A stretch of DNA of 64,000 nt. Origin: JBHGAV01 sp041946685. GTDB lineage: Bacteria; Acidobacteriota; Terriglobia; Bryobacterales; Bryobacteraceae. Positions 43,247 through 51,694 of this stretch are shown here, piece by piece. The stretch spans positions 1-64,000 of the forward strand of contig JBHGAV010000028.1 of assembly GCA_041946685.1 (NCBI GenBank). The letters run 5' to 3'. A program made the position numbers and the translations under genes. The notes beneath the pieces were generated by a model. It was not told the origin of the DNA. It was given only the letters and a program-made list of their open reading frames with translations, and did no database searches. Each line of letters opens with the position of its first letter. Position 1 is the first letter of the stretch.

Positions 43247-43891
43247 CTACCGGACCCGAAGGACATACTCCCGAAGCAGTTCGCTGCGCGGCCCCGCAGT
43301 ATAGAGGCGTACCCAATACGTGCCTCGGTTCAGGCCGGACCGGAGAAGCAGAACCGCGCGTCCCCCCTCCACCGCCGCCGCCGATCGGTGAGCCGGCTGC
43401 CCCCCGCCATCGACCAGTTCCAGATCGAGTCGCCCGTCGCGGGCGAGTCCAGTCAGATCAGCCTCAATCCTCAGGGGGCGGCCCTCCGGTGCGCTGGCGT
43501 CGAAGGCTTCATCGGCGCCCCTGGCCGTGTGCAGCACCACGGCGATCGGCTGAGGTTGCAGCCGCAGGACGCCGTTCCTGGATGTGATCACCCAAAGGAG
43601 CCCCGCCACGCAGCACACGGCGATGGTGACCCAGGCAAGCGCGGGCCATCCAAAAAGGTGCGGCTTGCGCCGGGTGGGCCCTGCCGCCTTCTGCCGGCGG
43701 CCCTCCTCGCGCAGCCTGGCAGCGGCTGCCCGCATGTGCTTCACGTAGATGTCCACCTCGGCCAGCTTGTCCTGGCAATATGGGCAAATCAACAGATGTT
43801 CTTCGAAGACTTCCGTATCCCCGTCAGGTAGGATCCCCAGAGAATACAGCTCCAGCGTTTCGTCGGTCGCATGCTCGAGCCTGGGCTGCAT
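43247..43891 (-). CDS. membrane-anchored zinc-finger anti-sigma factor
   Basis: A 214-residue protein. Zinc finger H-x3-C-x2-C is 'EEHLLICPYCQDKL' (about residues 30-43), then a short cytosolic linker and one membrane segment ('ALAWVTIAVCCVAGLLWVI', about 85-105). The remaining 110 residues are periplasmic and beta-rich ('GRLDLELVDGGGQ', 'NRGTYWVRLYTAG'), probably a small sensor or binding domain. It lies 61 nt after the ECF sigma gene and is its likely inhibitor. Confidence 0.86.
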   Translation of the reverse strand: MQPRLEHATDETLELYSLGILPDGDTEVFEEHLLICPYCQDKLAEVDIYVKHMRAAAARLREEGRRQKAAGPTRRKPHLFGWPALAWVTIAVCCVAGLLWVITSRNGVLRLQPQPIAVVLHTARGADEAFDASAPEGRPLRIEADLTGLARDGRLDLELVDGGGQPAHRSAAAVEGGRAVLLLRSGLNRGTYWVRLYTAGPRSELLREYVLRVR

Positions 43892-43952
43892 GGCGGCGTC
43901 CTTTCCGGTAGAGCGAACAGCGGGCGCTACCGTTTTACCATCCCTTGAAAGG

Positions 43953-44609
43953 CTAGTGGACGGAGCCCGCGACTTCTCTCAAGGAAAACCGGCCAAGGAG
44001 TCTCCTGGCCAGCTTGCGCCTGCCCATCTCCCCAAATCGGGCCTTGGCGCGCGACTTCAGCAGGCGGAACTGGGTGTCGCTCAGGTTCATTTGGGCGCAA
44101 ATCTGATCTTGTGTCTGCTCAAGCAGATAGAAGCGAGTGAGTATCTCGCGATCGCGCGGGGCCAGGCTGCGCAGGACGGCCTCCATAATCTCGGCCCGCT
44201 GCCTGGAAATGACTCGTTCCTCGGGCGTCTCTTGCTCGTCGGATACCGTACCGCCTTGCTCGATACCCTGCATTTCCCTCCTCGTTTGCACGTTTCGCTC
44301 TATGGCGGCAGCCACCTGCCTCTTGACGACCGTCCGCACGAAGCCCATCAGCCGGTCGGGTTCTCGCAGGTCGCCGCGCCGGATCGCCTGGACGACGATC
44401 AGGAAGGTGTCGTGCACCCTGTCGTCCAACTCCTGGGCCCCAAGCTGGCGGCACAGGTAGAACCGGATGCCACGAGAGAACAGCCGGTACAACTCCTCCA
44501 TCGCAGCCGGGTCTGCCGCCTGAATCCGGCCAACGAGTTCTGTCCAGTTGGGTGGAGAGGGCTGGGCGTGAGACGGCGTGGCGGGTGAGCGTTCCGGTTG
44601 ATTCTCCAT
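43953..44609 (-). CDS. ECF-like RNA polymerase sigma factor
   Basis: A 218-residue sigma factor. Region 2 is 'DPAAMEELYRLFSRGIRFYLCRQLGAQELDDRVHDTFLIVVQAIRRGDLREPDRLMGFVRTVVKRQV'; region 4 is 'VLRSLAPRDREILTRFYLLEQTQDQICAQMNLSDTQFRLLKSRAKARF'. It starts 12 nt after the CHAT gene stop, so the order in the transcript is CHAT lipoprotein, sigma factor, anti-sigma factor. It probably controls its own operon or an envelope regulon. Confidence 0.88.
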   Translation of the reverse strand: MENQPERSPATPSHAQPSPPNWTELVGRIQAADPAAMEELYRLFSRGIRFYLCRQLGAQELDDRVHDTFLIVVQAIRRGDLREPDRLMGFVRTVVKRQVAAAIERNVQTRREMQGIEQGGTVSDEQETPEERVISRQRAEIMEAVLRSLAPRDREILTRFYLLEQTQDQICAQMNLSDTQFRLLKSRAKARFGEMGRRKLARRLLGRFSLREVAGSVH

Positions 44610-44621
44610 CGCGATCCCTGA

Positions 44622-47099
44622 CTACTCCTTTCCCACCAGAATGTAAGTTCCCCAGCGGCGAGGGGATGACTGCCAGCCACCCGAACGCAAAGCCTCCAAC
44701 TGAGCCGAGCGAAGAGCATCCGCCGCAACCCACCCGTCGGTTCTTCCTCGAAGAGCCGCAAGCCGCCTGTAAAAAGACACGAGGAGCCCGCCATGATCGT
44801 CGGGAGTGGGCCACAGTGTGGCCATCACCGTTCGGGAACCTGCGGCAAGCCACGCCCGGGTCATTCCCATCAGCCCTTCCGCGGGCAGCGCGTCGCCTTC
44901 TGCGGAGGAGCACCCGCTAAGCACCACCAAGTCCACCTCAACGCGCTTTCTCGATATCTCCGCCGGCCCAAGCAGCTCCGGCGTTCCGCCCCGGCCCAAG
45001 CTCAGCACCGTCAGCGCCTGCCTGGCGTCACTCGCGGACCTGAGAAAGTGCGTCGCAAAGTGCAGAACCGATGGTCTACGGCCCAAGGCGTCGTCCAGCC
45101 GTGGCAGCGTCACATCGGCCCCCGTAAGCAGGACCGGAGGGACGCCAGCGCCGAACTCCCGGGCGCAAGCCTCGATCTCCCGGCCGCTACCCACCAGCCG
45201 GGGCAATTCGATGCCCCGGGCGGGGTCCGTGCCGGCGAGTGCGGCCGGCAGGATGTGCTGGAAAAAGAGGAGCGCCTGCACTTTCCCGAAGCCTCCCGCG
45301 GCGGTCCTCCGCGGATCGGCCCGGTTGTAGATGGGGTCGCCCAGTCCCACGAAGCCCCCGTTCCATCCGCCTCCACCTTCTCGTTTCAGAAGCTGGGCGG
45401 AAGGAGTGAGCATGGTGCTGTGGCGTTCGGCCACGAACCGCGGCCTTCCTGTCGCGCATCCTTCCACCAGGGCCGCGAACGGGACCCGGAATAGCGATCC
45501 GTCCGGCACCAACACCCACCTGGGTTTGTCCAGAAGACGGCCGGGCACCTCTCCAAACAACGCCCGGAAGAGGCGGTCTCCACTGGCGGTAGCCTGCTGT
45601 CTGCCCGATTCGACGTCGCTGCGGAACTCGCCGGCCAAAGCCGAGATCCGGCTCCCGGCTGGCAGACGGAACATCCTGAATTCGTCCCGAGTGACCGCCC
45701 ACAGGGAGGAATGCGGCTCGTCGAGAAGGAAACTGAGCAGTATGTCGTCCTTCCGCAGGGCGCGTCCCACTCGCTCACCCAGGCCACGGGCGTCCTGCGT
45801 GCCGAAGCCGGCGGGCGAAGAGAGACCGATCCCCGCCTCCGCCTCCATCTCGGTCAGACGGTACTGCAAATAGGATGATTCCCGGCTCGCCGGTTCACTT
45901 GGGCTGCGGAGCAAAGCGGCCTCATTCGCGCGAAGCCGTGCCAGAGTCTCCCAGTACTCTGCCGGGAGACGGCGTCGCCATTCCTCCGGCGAGAAAATCA
46001 GGGCGCGCAGGCCGGCCGCCCGGTTCTCTTCCGATGCCTCGAATGCCAGCCGGGCATAGGCCGGATCGCCACTCTGCCAGTACAGTTCGCCAGCGGCCTT
46101 GGTCAACTCCGAGCAGAGCCGCGACTGATCCACGCCGGTGTTGATCCACGCCGAATCCGCCGGAAGCACTTCGAGCCGCACGCGCCGGGCCAGCTCCCGC
46201 GCGCGCTGGAAATCGGACAACGCCTCGGCGAGTCTCCGCAATCGCAGCCGGGCCCGGCCGCGCTCGTAGTACACTCGCCAGGCGGCCAGCGTTCCACCGG
46301 TCTTTCCAAGGCTCCCGATCGACTGAGATAACAGCCGGTCCGCCGTGACCACATCCCCCTGGGCAAGGCGTAGCCGCCCCAGCGTGTAGTACGAGTAGGC
46401 TACCTCGGGAAGCCGGCTGAATGTCCGTTGCCGGAACGCTCCCACCAGCTCGTCCTCGGCCTCGCCGGCCCTTCCGACCATGAGCAGTTCGTGTCCCAAC
46501 TGGTCTCGGATCAAGCTCGCGGTCGCGGTGTCTCCCTGAGCCTCGGCTTCCTCGATGGCTGTGTGGAAGAGGGGCTGGCCAAGATCAAACCGCCCCTGGC
46601 GCGAGTACAAGATCGCCCCTTGGGCTCGCAGCAGGGGGCTCCACTTGGTCACTCCGGCCCTATCCAGCGCCTCCAGCGTTTCCTCGGCAGCCCTGGCGCC
46701 GGCGTTGAGATCCTGCTGCTGGAGGTACAGCGAGGAGAGGTTGCACGACACCATGGCCAGCATCTCGTTGTCCCCAGTCTGCCGGGCTAGCTTCCGAACC
46801 TCTAGGAATGCCCGCATGGCCTCTCCGTATTGGAAGGCGGCGAAACGGGCCGCGCCCACGCTGTTCAGAAATCTGGCCGCCGAGGGGGTGTCTCCCAGCC
46901 GCGAAGCGCGGTCATGCCCTTGCTGGAATGCGCGCTCCGAATCGGCATACTTGCCCTGCCCGAACAGGAAGGTGCCTTCGGCTAGCAGTCTGCGGAGTTC
47001 GGGATCGAGTGGAGTTCCCCTCCACGCACGGCGCTGGCAACCACCCAACGTGAGGACCACCAATAGTGCTGCCAAGGCAAGAGCGAATCCTTGACGCAT
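44622..47099 (-). CDS. CHAT-protease lipoprotein with TPR repeats
   Basis: An 825-residue protein. The N terminus 'LALAALLVVLTLGGC' is a lipobox, so it should be a lipoprotein exposed in the periplasm or on the surface. Residues about 35-330 are TPR helices ('AAEGTFLFGQGKYADSERAFQQG...'). The C-terminal CHAT domain (about 520-825) is caspase-like, with the catalytic His near 684 ('VLHFATHF') and Cys near 730 ('VVLSGCSSAEGD'). CHAT-TPR proteins are proteases in caspase-like defence systems and in type III-E CRISPR. Here it heads an operon with a sigma/anti-sigma pair, and a nested dyad region lies just upstream. Confidence 0.88.
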   Translation of the reverse strand: MRQGFALALAALLVVLTLGGCQRRAWRGTPLDPELRRLLAEGTFLFGQGKYADSERAFQQGHDRASRLGDTPSAARFLNSVGAARFAAFQYGEAMRAFLEVRKLARQTGDNEMLAMVSCNLSSLYLQQQDLNAGARAAEETLEALDRAGVTKWSPLLRAQGAILYSRQGRFDLGQPLFHTAIEEAEAQGDTATASLIRDQLGHELLMVGRAGEAEDELVGAFRQRTFSRLPEVAYSYYTLGRLRLAQGDVVTADRLLSQSIGSLGKTGGTLAAWRVYYERGRARLRLRRLAEALSDFQRARELARRVRLEVLPADSAWINTGVDQSRLCSELTKAAGELYWQSGDPAYARLAFEASEENRAAGLRALIFSPEEWRRRLPAEYWETLARLRANEAALLRSPSEPASRESSYLQYRLTEMEAEAGIGLSSPAGFGTQDARGLGERVGRALRKDDILLSFLLDEPHSSLWAVTRDEFRMFRLPAGSRISALAGEFRSDVESGRQQATASGDRLFRALFGEVPGRLLDKPRWVLVPDGSLFRVPFAALVEGCATGRPRFVAERHSTMLTPSAQLLKREGGGGWNGGFVGLGDPIYNRADPRRTAAGGFGKVQALLFFQHILPAALAGTDPARGIELPRLVGSGREIEACAREFGAGVPPVLLTGADVTLPRLDDALGRRPSVLHFATHFLRSASDARQALTVLSLGRGGTPELLGPAEISRKRVEVDLVVLSGCSSAEGDALPAEGLMGMTRAWLAAGSRTVMATLWPTPDDHGGLLVSFYRRLAALRGRTDGWVAADALRSAQLEALRSGGWQSSPRRWGTYILVGKE

Positions 47100-47117
47100 G
47101 TGAACTAGCTGCTCGGA

Positions 47118-47203
47118 ACCTTAGGGTACCTGCGATACGAGGTACCCAGGAGTACTACAGTAGATTTAGTACTCCTGGGACTATCATATCAGAAATCTAA
47201 GGT
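47118..47203. repeat. nested inverted repeats upstream of the CHAT gene
   Basis: Three dyads are nested. An outer ACCTTAG (47118-47124) pairs with CTAAGGT (47197-47203). GGGTACC (47124-47130) pairs with GGTACCC (47141-47147) across 10 nt. A perfect 12-bp stem, CCCAGGAGTACT (47145-47156) with AGTACTCCTGGG (47168-47179), encloses an 11-nt loop. The last two stems share CCC (47145-47147), so they compete. On the minus strand this lies 19-104 nt upstream of the CHAT start codon, where it could be an operator array or a structured leader. Confidence 0.65.
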
Positions 47204-47527
47204 CCTGCAACCTTAAAATGAAGAGCTGCTCTGTGTCGTGCGCCCTGCGCGCACCGAGGGTACTAAGGGAGCAGGGTCGAGTTGCCTATGGGCGTCTGTC
47301 AGAACCCAACGATGATGATCGGGGGCATTCCGATTCTCCTCATTCGGGGGCGCGGATAGGATCCATCGCTCCCGGTCTGAAGGTAACGTGAGAACCGGCA
47401 GCCAGACTGCTACCTTGCAATAAAGAGCCTTATTTTTCAATCTTTTGGCTCCGAATAATCAACGTGACCCGCGCAAACCGCCCCATCCTGGAGATGGCTG
47501 CGCTAGAGTGAGAAGGGTTTGGTGCGC
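47204..47527. other. gene-free region with further small dyads
   Basis: No convincing gene is present. One 75-codon frame on the minus strand (47213-47440) lacks protein-like composition. Visible structures are GTGCGC-CCTGC-GCGCAC (47238-47254), a surrounding CTGCTC/GAGCAG pair, and CCGGT...ACCGG (about 47372-47399). There are no direct repeats of CRISPR length. The AT-rich stretch 47420-47455 before the Cas6-like gene may hold its promoter. Confidence 0.4.
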
Positions 47528-48469
47528 ATGGGTGCCTCATTCGAGCTGCTGCCATACCGGCTCACGTTCAAGTCCGAGGATTCGATAACCTTCCCGGCAG
47601 GCCGGCCGGGCAACATCTTGAGAGGCGCCTTCGGCTCCATCTTTCGGAGGCTGGTCTGCGTGGCCCCCTGCCGTGAACCCGCGATGTGCGATCGCCGGGA
47701 CACCTGCCCCTACGCCCGCGTCTTCCACCCGCGGGCGGCCAGTGGGGCACCGTCGGGGTTGGCGGATCGCCCGCGACCCTTTGTCTTCCGTGCGAGCCAT
47801 CTCGACGGAGTGGCCGTGCCGCCCGGGGCCTTGTTCCATTTCGACCTGCACCTGTTCGATGTGAAGACGCCCCTTCTCGTCTACTTCATCGAGAGCCTTC
47901 AGCGGCTCTCCGAGGAGGGAGTGGGACCTGGGCGGGGCCGCGCCAGGCTCATCCGCATCGACTCGCTGGGAAGGAGCGGAGCGCCTGCGGCATGCGTCTA
48001 CAGCCCCGATTCGGGCCTGGTTCCGGCCCAGGGTGAGCCCCTCGCGTTGGATCTCGGCCCAGCGCCCGCGCCGGTCGAGGCCGTGCGGATTCGTTTCCTC
48101 TCGCCCACCGAGCTGAAGTGGAAAGGCACCCTGGCGCAGCGACCCGAATTCCCCGCCCTTGTTGCGCGTGTCCGCGACCGCCTGAGTTCACTCGCGGCGT
48201 TCTACGGCCGGGTCCCCCTCACAGTCGACTTCAAAGGACTAGGCGAGAGAGCCGCGCAGGTGCGGATGGTCCGCTCGCACGTCACCTATGTTCGTTTGAC
48301 TCGTCGCTCGTCGAGAACCGGCCAGACCCATCCACTCGGCGGATTCATAGGGGAGGCCGAATACGAGGGGGAACTGGCCGAGTTCCTTCCTTACTTGCGA
48401 GCCGCCCAATGGACGGGCGTCGGGCGCTACGCCGTCTGGGGAAACGGGGCTATCGAAGTGCGCCCTTGA
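47528..48469 (+). CDS. stand-alone Cas6-like RAMP endoribonuclease
   Basis: A 313-residue protein resembling the 'precrRNA processing endoribonuclease RAMP protein Cas6' family of type III systems. ATG 47528 is chosen, with AAGGG upstream. The N-terminal RAMP domain has 'GNILRGAFGSIFRRLVCV' followed by a cysteine cluster C-x3-C-x6-C-x5-C (about 47-64) and 'CPYARVFHP', a typical zinc-knuckle insertion. The C-terminal Cas6 domain ends with 'FLPYLRAAQWTGVGRYAVWGNGAIEV', containing the glycine-rich RAMP loop. No CRISPR array or other cas gene is in the window. It is divergent from the CHAT-sigma operon, 428 bp away. Confidence 0.82.
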   Translation: MGASFELLPYRLTFKSEDSITFPAGRPGNILRGAFGSIFRRLVCVAPCREPAMCDRRDTCPYARVFHPRAASGAPSGLADRPRPFVFRASHLDGVAVPPGALFHFDLHLFDVKTPLLVYFIESLQRLSEEGVGPGRGRARLIRIDSLGRSGAPAACVYSPDSGLVPAQGEPLALDLGPAPAPVEAVRIRFLSPTELKWKGTLAQRPEFPALVARVRDRLSSLAAFYGRVPLTVDFKGLGERAAQVRMVRSHVTYVRLTRRSSRTGQTHPLGGFIGEAEYEGELAEFLPYLRAAQWTGVGRYAVWGNGAIEVRP

Positions 48470-48471
48470 AT

Positions 48472-48540
48472 CATGTCCCCCTCGCAAGTCTTGCTCGGAA
48501 CGCACCGCGACACCTCGTCGCGCTCCAGTACCGGGACATG
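48472..48540. repeat. nested inverted repeats just after the Cas6-like gene
   Basis: Two bases after the stop codon an 8-bp arm CATGTCCC (48472-48479) matches GGGACATG (48533-48540). Between them are the palindrome GCAAGTCTTGC (48484-48494) and the hairpin CGCGAC-ACCTC-GTCGCG (48506-48522). There is no T run, so it is not a standard intrinsic terminator. The layout is a compact three-way structure of about 70 nt, similar in plan to that on the other side of the gene. Confidence 0.6.
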
Positions 48541-48652
48541 GCGGTCACATTACTTCTCCGCGCCGAAGATCCATATGCTCTTCGCCTTGGGGCATGGCAT
48601 TCTACATGGGGTGCTGGCCTGCAGGCAGCTCCCAAGATAAGGTGGAAAGCGA

Positions 48653-49078
48653 ATGGAACTGTTCCGGCGAATCCTGGACACGCCGTTCCCCGCACTCGGA
48701 TGGGAACAGCAACTTTTCGCGGCCATGGCAATTCTCTCCTGCGCCGCCATCGCCGGCTACGCCCTGGTTGTGGTAGCACGATCGGCAAGGAAGCAGCGGC
48801 TTTATGAAAGGCGCGCTGTCGGCCGGCCGGTATGGATCTCCTGGCGGGACGCCGTAGGCCTTCGGGAGTCCGACGACGGCTTCTGCCAGGATCTCTCCAA
48901 GGGAGGAGCGGCCCTGGAACTGCCGTTTCCGCTCAAGGTCCGCACCAGGCTGAACATCCGGATGTCAGAGGCCGGACTGTCCGGAACGGGTGTGGTTTGC
49001 CGCTGCACGCGCGTGGGGCCTCGCTACGTGGTGGGGGTGGAATTCGATCGCCTCAACAGAGCGCTCATCCAGCCCTGA
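48653..49078 (+). CDS. membrane-anchored PilZ-domain protein
   Basis: A 141-residue protein with one N-terminal membrane helix (about 20-42, 'LFAAMAILSCAAIAGYALVVVA') and a PilZ domain. The c-di-GMP-binding elements are 'RRAVGRPVWISW' (R-x3-R) and 'CQDLSKGGAALELP' (D/N-x-S-x-x-G). Purine-rich AAGGTGGAAAG precedes ATG 48653. It should bind c-di-GMP at the inner membrane. It lies next to a Flp pilin gene, so a link with pilus or surface behaviour is reasonable. Confidence 0.85.
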   Translation: MELFRRILDTPFPALGWEQQLFAAMAILSCAAIAGYALVVVARSARKQRLYERRAVGRPVWISWRDAVGLRESDDGFCQDLSKGGAALELPFPLKVRTRLNIRMSEAGLSGTGVVCRCTRVGPRYVVGVEFDRLNRALIQP

Positions 49079-49136
49079 ACAGCCTGTTCCCTCGCATACC
49101 CGTCGCCGGAACGGCTCCGGGGGAGAGCAAGCGGCG

Positions 49137-49319
49137 CTAGCGCACCGCCATGCTATGGGCCGCGGAGAGATTATTGTTGGTCGTGCACCAGATTCCGCTG
49201 ACGGCATCACCGCTGCCGATCATGAGAGCGGCCGAAGCCAGGCACACCATGGCGAGCAGTAGCGTGTACTCGACGAGGTCTTGCCCCGCGTCGTCCTTCC
49301 AGAAGTTGACTCGTTCCAC
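49137..49319 (-). CDS. Flp/Fap-type pilin
   Basis: A 60-residue prepilin: charged leader 'VNFWKDDAG', then 'QDLVEYTLLLAMVCLASAALMIG'. The cleavage site G|QDLVEY with Glu at +5 and adjacent Tyr is the hallmark of Flp type IVb pilins. GTG 49319 has the excellent site AGGAGGAAGA. It is the likely major subunit for the TadE/TadG-type proteins 13 kb upstream, though the secretion ATPase and peptidase are elsewhere. Confidence 0.88.
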   Translation of the reverse strand: MERVNFWKDDAGQDLVEYTLLLAMVCLASAALMIGSGDAVSGIWCTTNNNLSAAHSMAVR

Positions 49320-49495
49320 TCTTCCTCCTCCTGCCGGTGTACTGCTTTAGCGCCGCGTTCTTCGGACTTCTCGATCTCGTCGGCGCTGATATGATTATGG
49401 CCGCTTACCATATTGGGAGAACGCGAGGCGTACGGCAATAGTCCATTGGTTAACAAGAGGATAACGTAGTAATGGTACTCGGCCCGTCCTTCCGG

Positions 49496-50740
49496 TCAGG
49501 CTTTGATGGGTTTCATCCTGCCCAGCAACAGATGAACCGCAAGCAGCGCCGTCAGGTGGAAACAGCCCATGATCAGGAAGATCGGCGTGTAGCCGAAATG
49601 AGAAACAACGTACCCGGGCAGTAGCGAGGAGAACAACACCCCACCCAGACCGCCAAAGGCGCCGCCGATCCCGGTTACCGAAGCGATCGCCTGCTTGGGG
49701 AACACGTCCGACACCGTCGTGAACAGGTTGCATGACCAGCCCTGGTGGCCCGCCGTCGCCAGGCTGACCAGCGCCACGGTCAAAACCGCGTTCGGCGCCA
49801 GGACCGACGTCGCCGCGATCGGCATCAACGAGCAGCACACGGCCATCGCCGCCTTGCGCGCGGTGGCGTGGTGCCAGCCGCGCCGGATGAAGAAGCCGGA
49901 GAGCCACCCGCCGGCAACGCTGCCGACATCCGCCATCAGGTAGACGATGGGCAGGGCCCAGCCGACCTTCGTCATGTCGAATCCTCTGACGTCGACAAGG
50001 TAAAGCGGAAGCCAGGAGAGGTAGAACCACCAGACCGGGTCCGCCAGGAACTTGCCCACCGCGAATCCCCATGTCTCCTTGTACTTCAGCACAGCCACCC
50101 ATCCCAACCGCGGAGCGGCTGGACCCTCATCCTTGTCGCCTGTGATGTAGGCGAGTTCCTGCGGACTGACCGAGCGGTGTGCCTCCGGCTGGCGGTAGAC
50201 GACCCACCATACCAGTGCAAGCACGAAACCGGTGGACGCGGTAATCATGAAGCAGGCACGCCAGCCGTAGACAGCCGCCATCCACACGAAAAGCGGCGGC
50301 CCGACCATGGAGGCGACGTTGGTGCCGGCGTTGAAGATCCCCGTAGCGAAGGCGCGATCCTTCTTGGGGAACCACTCGGCCACGCTCTTGATGGCGGCGG
50401 GGAAGTTGCCTGACTCCCCAATCCCCAGCAATCCGCGCCAAAACGCCAACTGGAGCCACGACCTGGACACGGCGTGCAGAGCAGCCGCCACCGACCACCA
50501 CAGGATGGAGAGGGTATATCCGATCCGGGTCCCGTACCTGTCGATCAACTTGCCCACGGCCAAAAAGCCAATGGTATAGGCCATCTGAAACGCCGCCTGG
50601 ATGTAGGAGTACTGCTCCGTAGAGACATGCAGGTCTTCGCGGATGACGGGGATCAGGACCGAGATCACAATCCGGTCAAGGTAGTTGTTGGTCGTAACCA
50701 GGAACAGCAGGGTCAGGATGAACCAGCGGTAGCGCGTCAT
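49496..50740 (-). CDS. MFS transporter, ACS (hexuronate-type) family
   Basis: A 414-residue permease with 12 predicted membrane segments. 'NNYLDRIVISVLIPVIREDLHVSTEQYSYIQAAFQMAYTIGFLAVGKLIDRYGTRIGYTLSI' and 'GLLGIGESGNFPAAIKSVAEWFPKKDRAFATGIFNAGTNVASMVGPPL' match the anion:cation symporters such as ExuT. The probable substrates are sugar acids such as hexuronates, taken up with protons. It has no catabolic neighbours here. Confidence 0.88.
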   Translation of the reverse strand: MTRYRWFILTLLFLVTTNNYLDRIVISVLIPVIREDLHVSTEQYSYIQAAFQMAYTIGFLAVGKLIDRYGTRIGYTLSILWWSVAAALHAVSRSWLQLAFWRGLLGIGESGNFPAAIKSVAEWFPKKDRAFATGIFNAGTNVASMVGPPLFVWMAAVYGWRACFMITASTGFVLALVWWVVYRQPEAHRSVSPQELAYITGDKDEGPAAPRLGWVAVLKYKETWGFAVGKFLADPVWWFYLSWLPLYLVDVRGFDMTKVGWALPIVYLMADVGSVAGGWLSGFFIRRGWHHATARKAAMAVCCSLMPIAATSVLAPNAVLTVALVSLATAGHQGWSCNLFTTVSDVFPKQAIASVTGIGGAFGGLGGVLFSSLLPGYVVSHFGYTPIFLIMGCFHLTALLAVHLLLGRMKPIKA

Positions 50741-50764
50741 TGGGTGACGCCCATCTTACCGCAT

Positions 50765-51691
50765 TCAGTGTGGCTTCAATGCCGAAGCCCGGCCCAATCG
50801 ATCCGCAATCGCGGCCCACTCCGGCGTCTCCGGCACCGCTTCCACCGCAATCCAGTCCCAGCCTTCCCCATCCAACCTGTGCAGAGTGTCATACAGCACC
50901 GCTGCGTAGGAAGCTGCGTCCGCAGGCATCCGCACGGCCCCCCTCAGGCCCCGCGTGAGCGTGACGCCCCTTCCGGCGGGGAGCGGCGCTCCCTCCTTCA
51001 CCACCACCAGCGGAGTCCTGGGGCTGTAGTGCTTCGCGTGCATCCCCGGAGAGAGGTGGGCGCCATTCTCCACCCGCCCGGCCAAGGCCACCGGCCCGAT
51101 CAAGGACTCGATCTCTGGCCGGGACACCATGCCCGGCCGCAGCAGTTGCGGCGGGCAGGTGGCGAGCGAGAGCACCGTGGATTCGATACCCACCTTGCTG
51201 GGACCGCCATCCAGGATGAAGTCGGCCTGTCCCGCCAGCCCGTCCCGCACATGCGCCGCGGTCGTCGGAGACAGCCCGGTAAACCGGTTCGCGCTCGGCG
51301 CTGCGATCGGCACGCCCGCCGCGCGAATCAACGCCAGCGCCACTGGATGAGCCGGCATCCGGATGCCCACGGTCGCGAGACCCGCCGTCACAACATCCGG
51401 GACAACGGGTTTCTTCGGGAGCACCAGGGTCAGGGGCCCCGGCCAGAAGCGATCGGCCAGCTTCCCGGCAGCCTCGGGCCACGCTTCGGCCAAGCCTTTC
51501 GCCATCTTCACCGAATCCACGTGAACGATCAGGGGACTTGTCGACGGGCGTCCCTTGGCCTGGAAGATACGCTCCACCGCTACTGGGTCGAGGGCGTTCG
51601 CCCCAAGTCCGTAGACGGTCTCCGTGGGGAATGCGACCAGTCCCCCGCCGCGTATCAGCCCGGCCGCCCGCTGAAGTTCCTCGGTCCCCAA
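50765..51691 (-). CDS. sua5: threonylcarbamoyl-AMP synthase (Sua5 type)
   Basis: A 308-residue enzyme for the t6A modification at position 37 of ANN-decoding tRNAs. The N-terminal YrdC domain has 'GGLVAFPTETVYGLGANALDPVAVERIFQAKGRPSTSPLIVHV' and 'PIAAPSANRFTGLSPTTAAHV'. The extra C-terminal Sua5 domain (about 200-308) follows 'LSPGMHAKHYSPRTPLVVV'. The start is TTG 51691, three bases after the prfB stop. Presumably cotranscribed with prfB. Confidence 0.94.
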   Translation of the reverse strand: MGTEELQRAAGLIRGGGLVAFPTETVYGLGANALDPVAVERIFQAKGRPSTSPLIVHVDSVKMAKGLAEAWPEAAGKLADRFWPGPLTLVLPKKPVVPDVVTAGLATVGIRMPAHPVALALIRAAGVPIAAPSANRFTGLSPTTAAHVRDGLAGQADFILDGGPSKVGIESTVLSLATCPPQLLRPGMVSRPEIESLIGPVALAGRVENGAHLSPGMHAKHYSPRTPLVVVKEGAPLPAGRGVTLTRGLRGAVRMPADAASYAAVLYDTLHRLDGEGWDWIAVEAVPETPEWAAIADRLGRASALKPH

Positions 51692-51694
51692 TCC

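Noticed and set aside
47213..47440. A 75-codon frame on the minus strand upstream of the CHAT gene.
   Set aside because: It has no ribosome site, no protein-like composition, and lies over several dyads.
43247..48469. Type III-E (Craspase-like) CRISPR locus.
   Set aside because: No Cas7-11, Csx30 or Csx31-like gene is present, and the CHAT protein carries a lipoprotein signal that would export it. Only a loose resemblance remains, which is kept as a finding.
47100..48652. A CRISPR array beside the Cas6-like gene.
   Set aside because: The flanking regions contain inverted repeats only. There are no regularly spaced direct repeats of 25-40 bp and no other cas gene.
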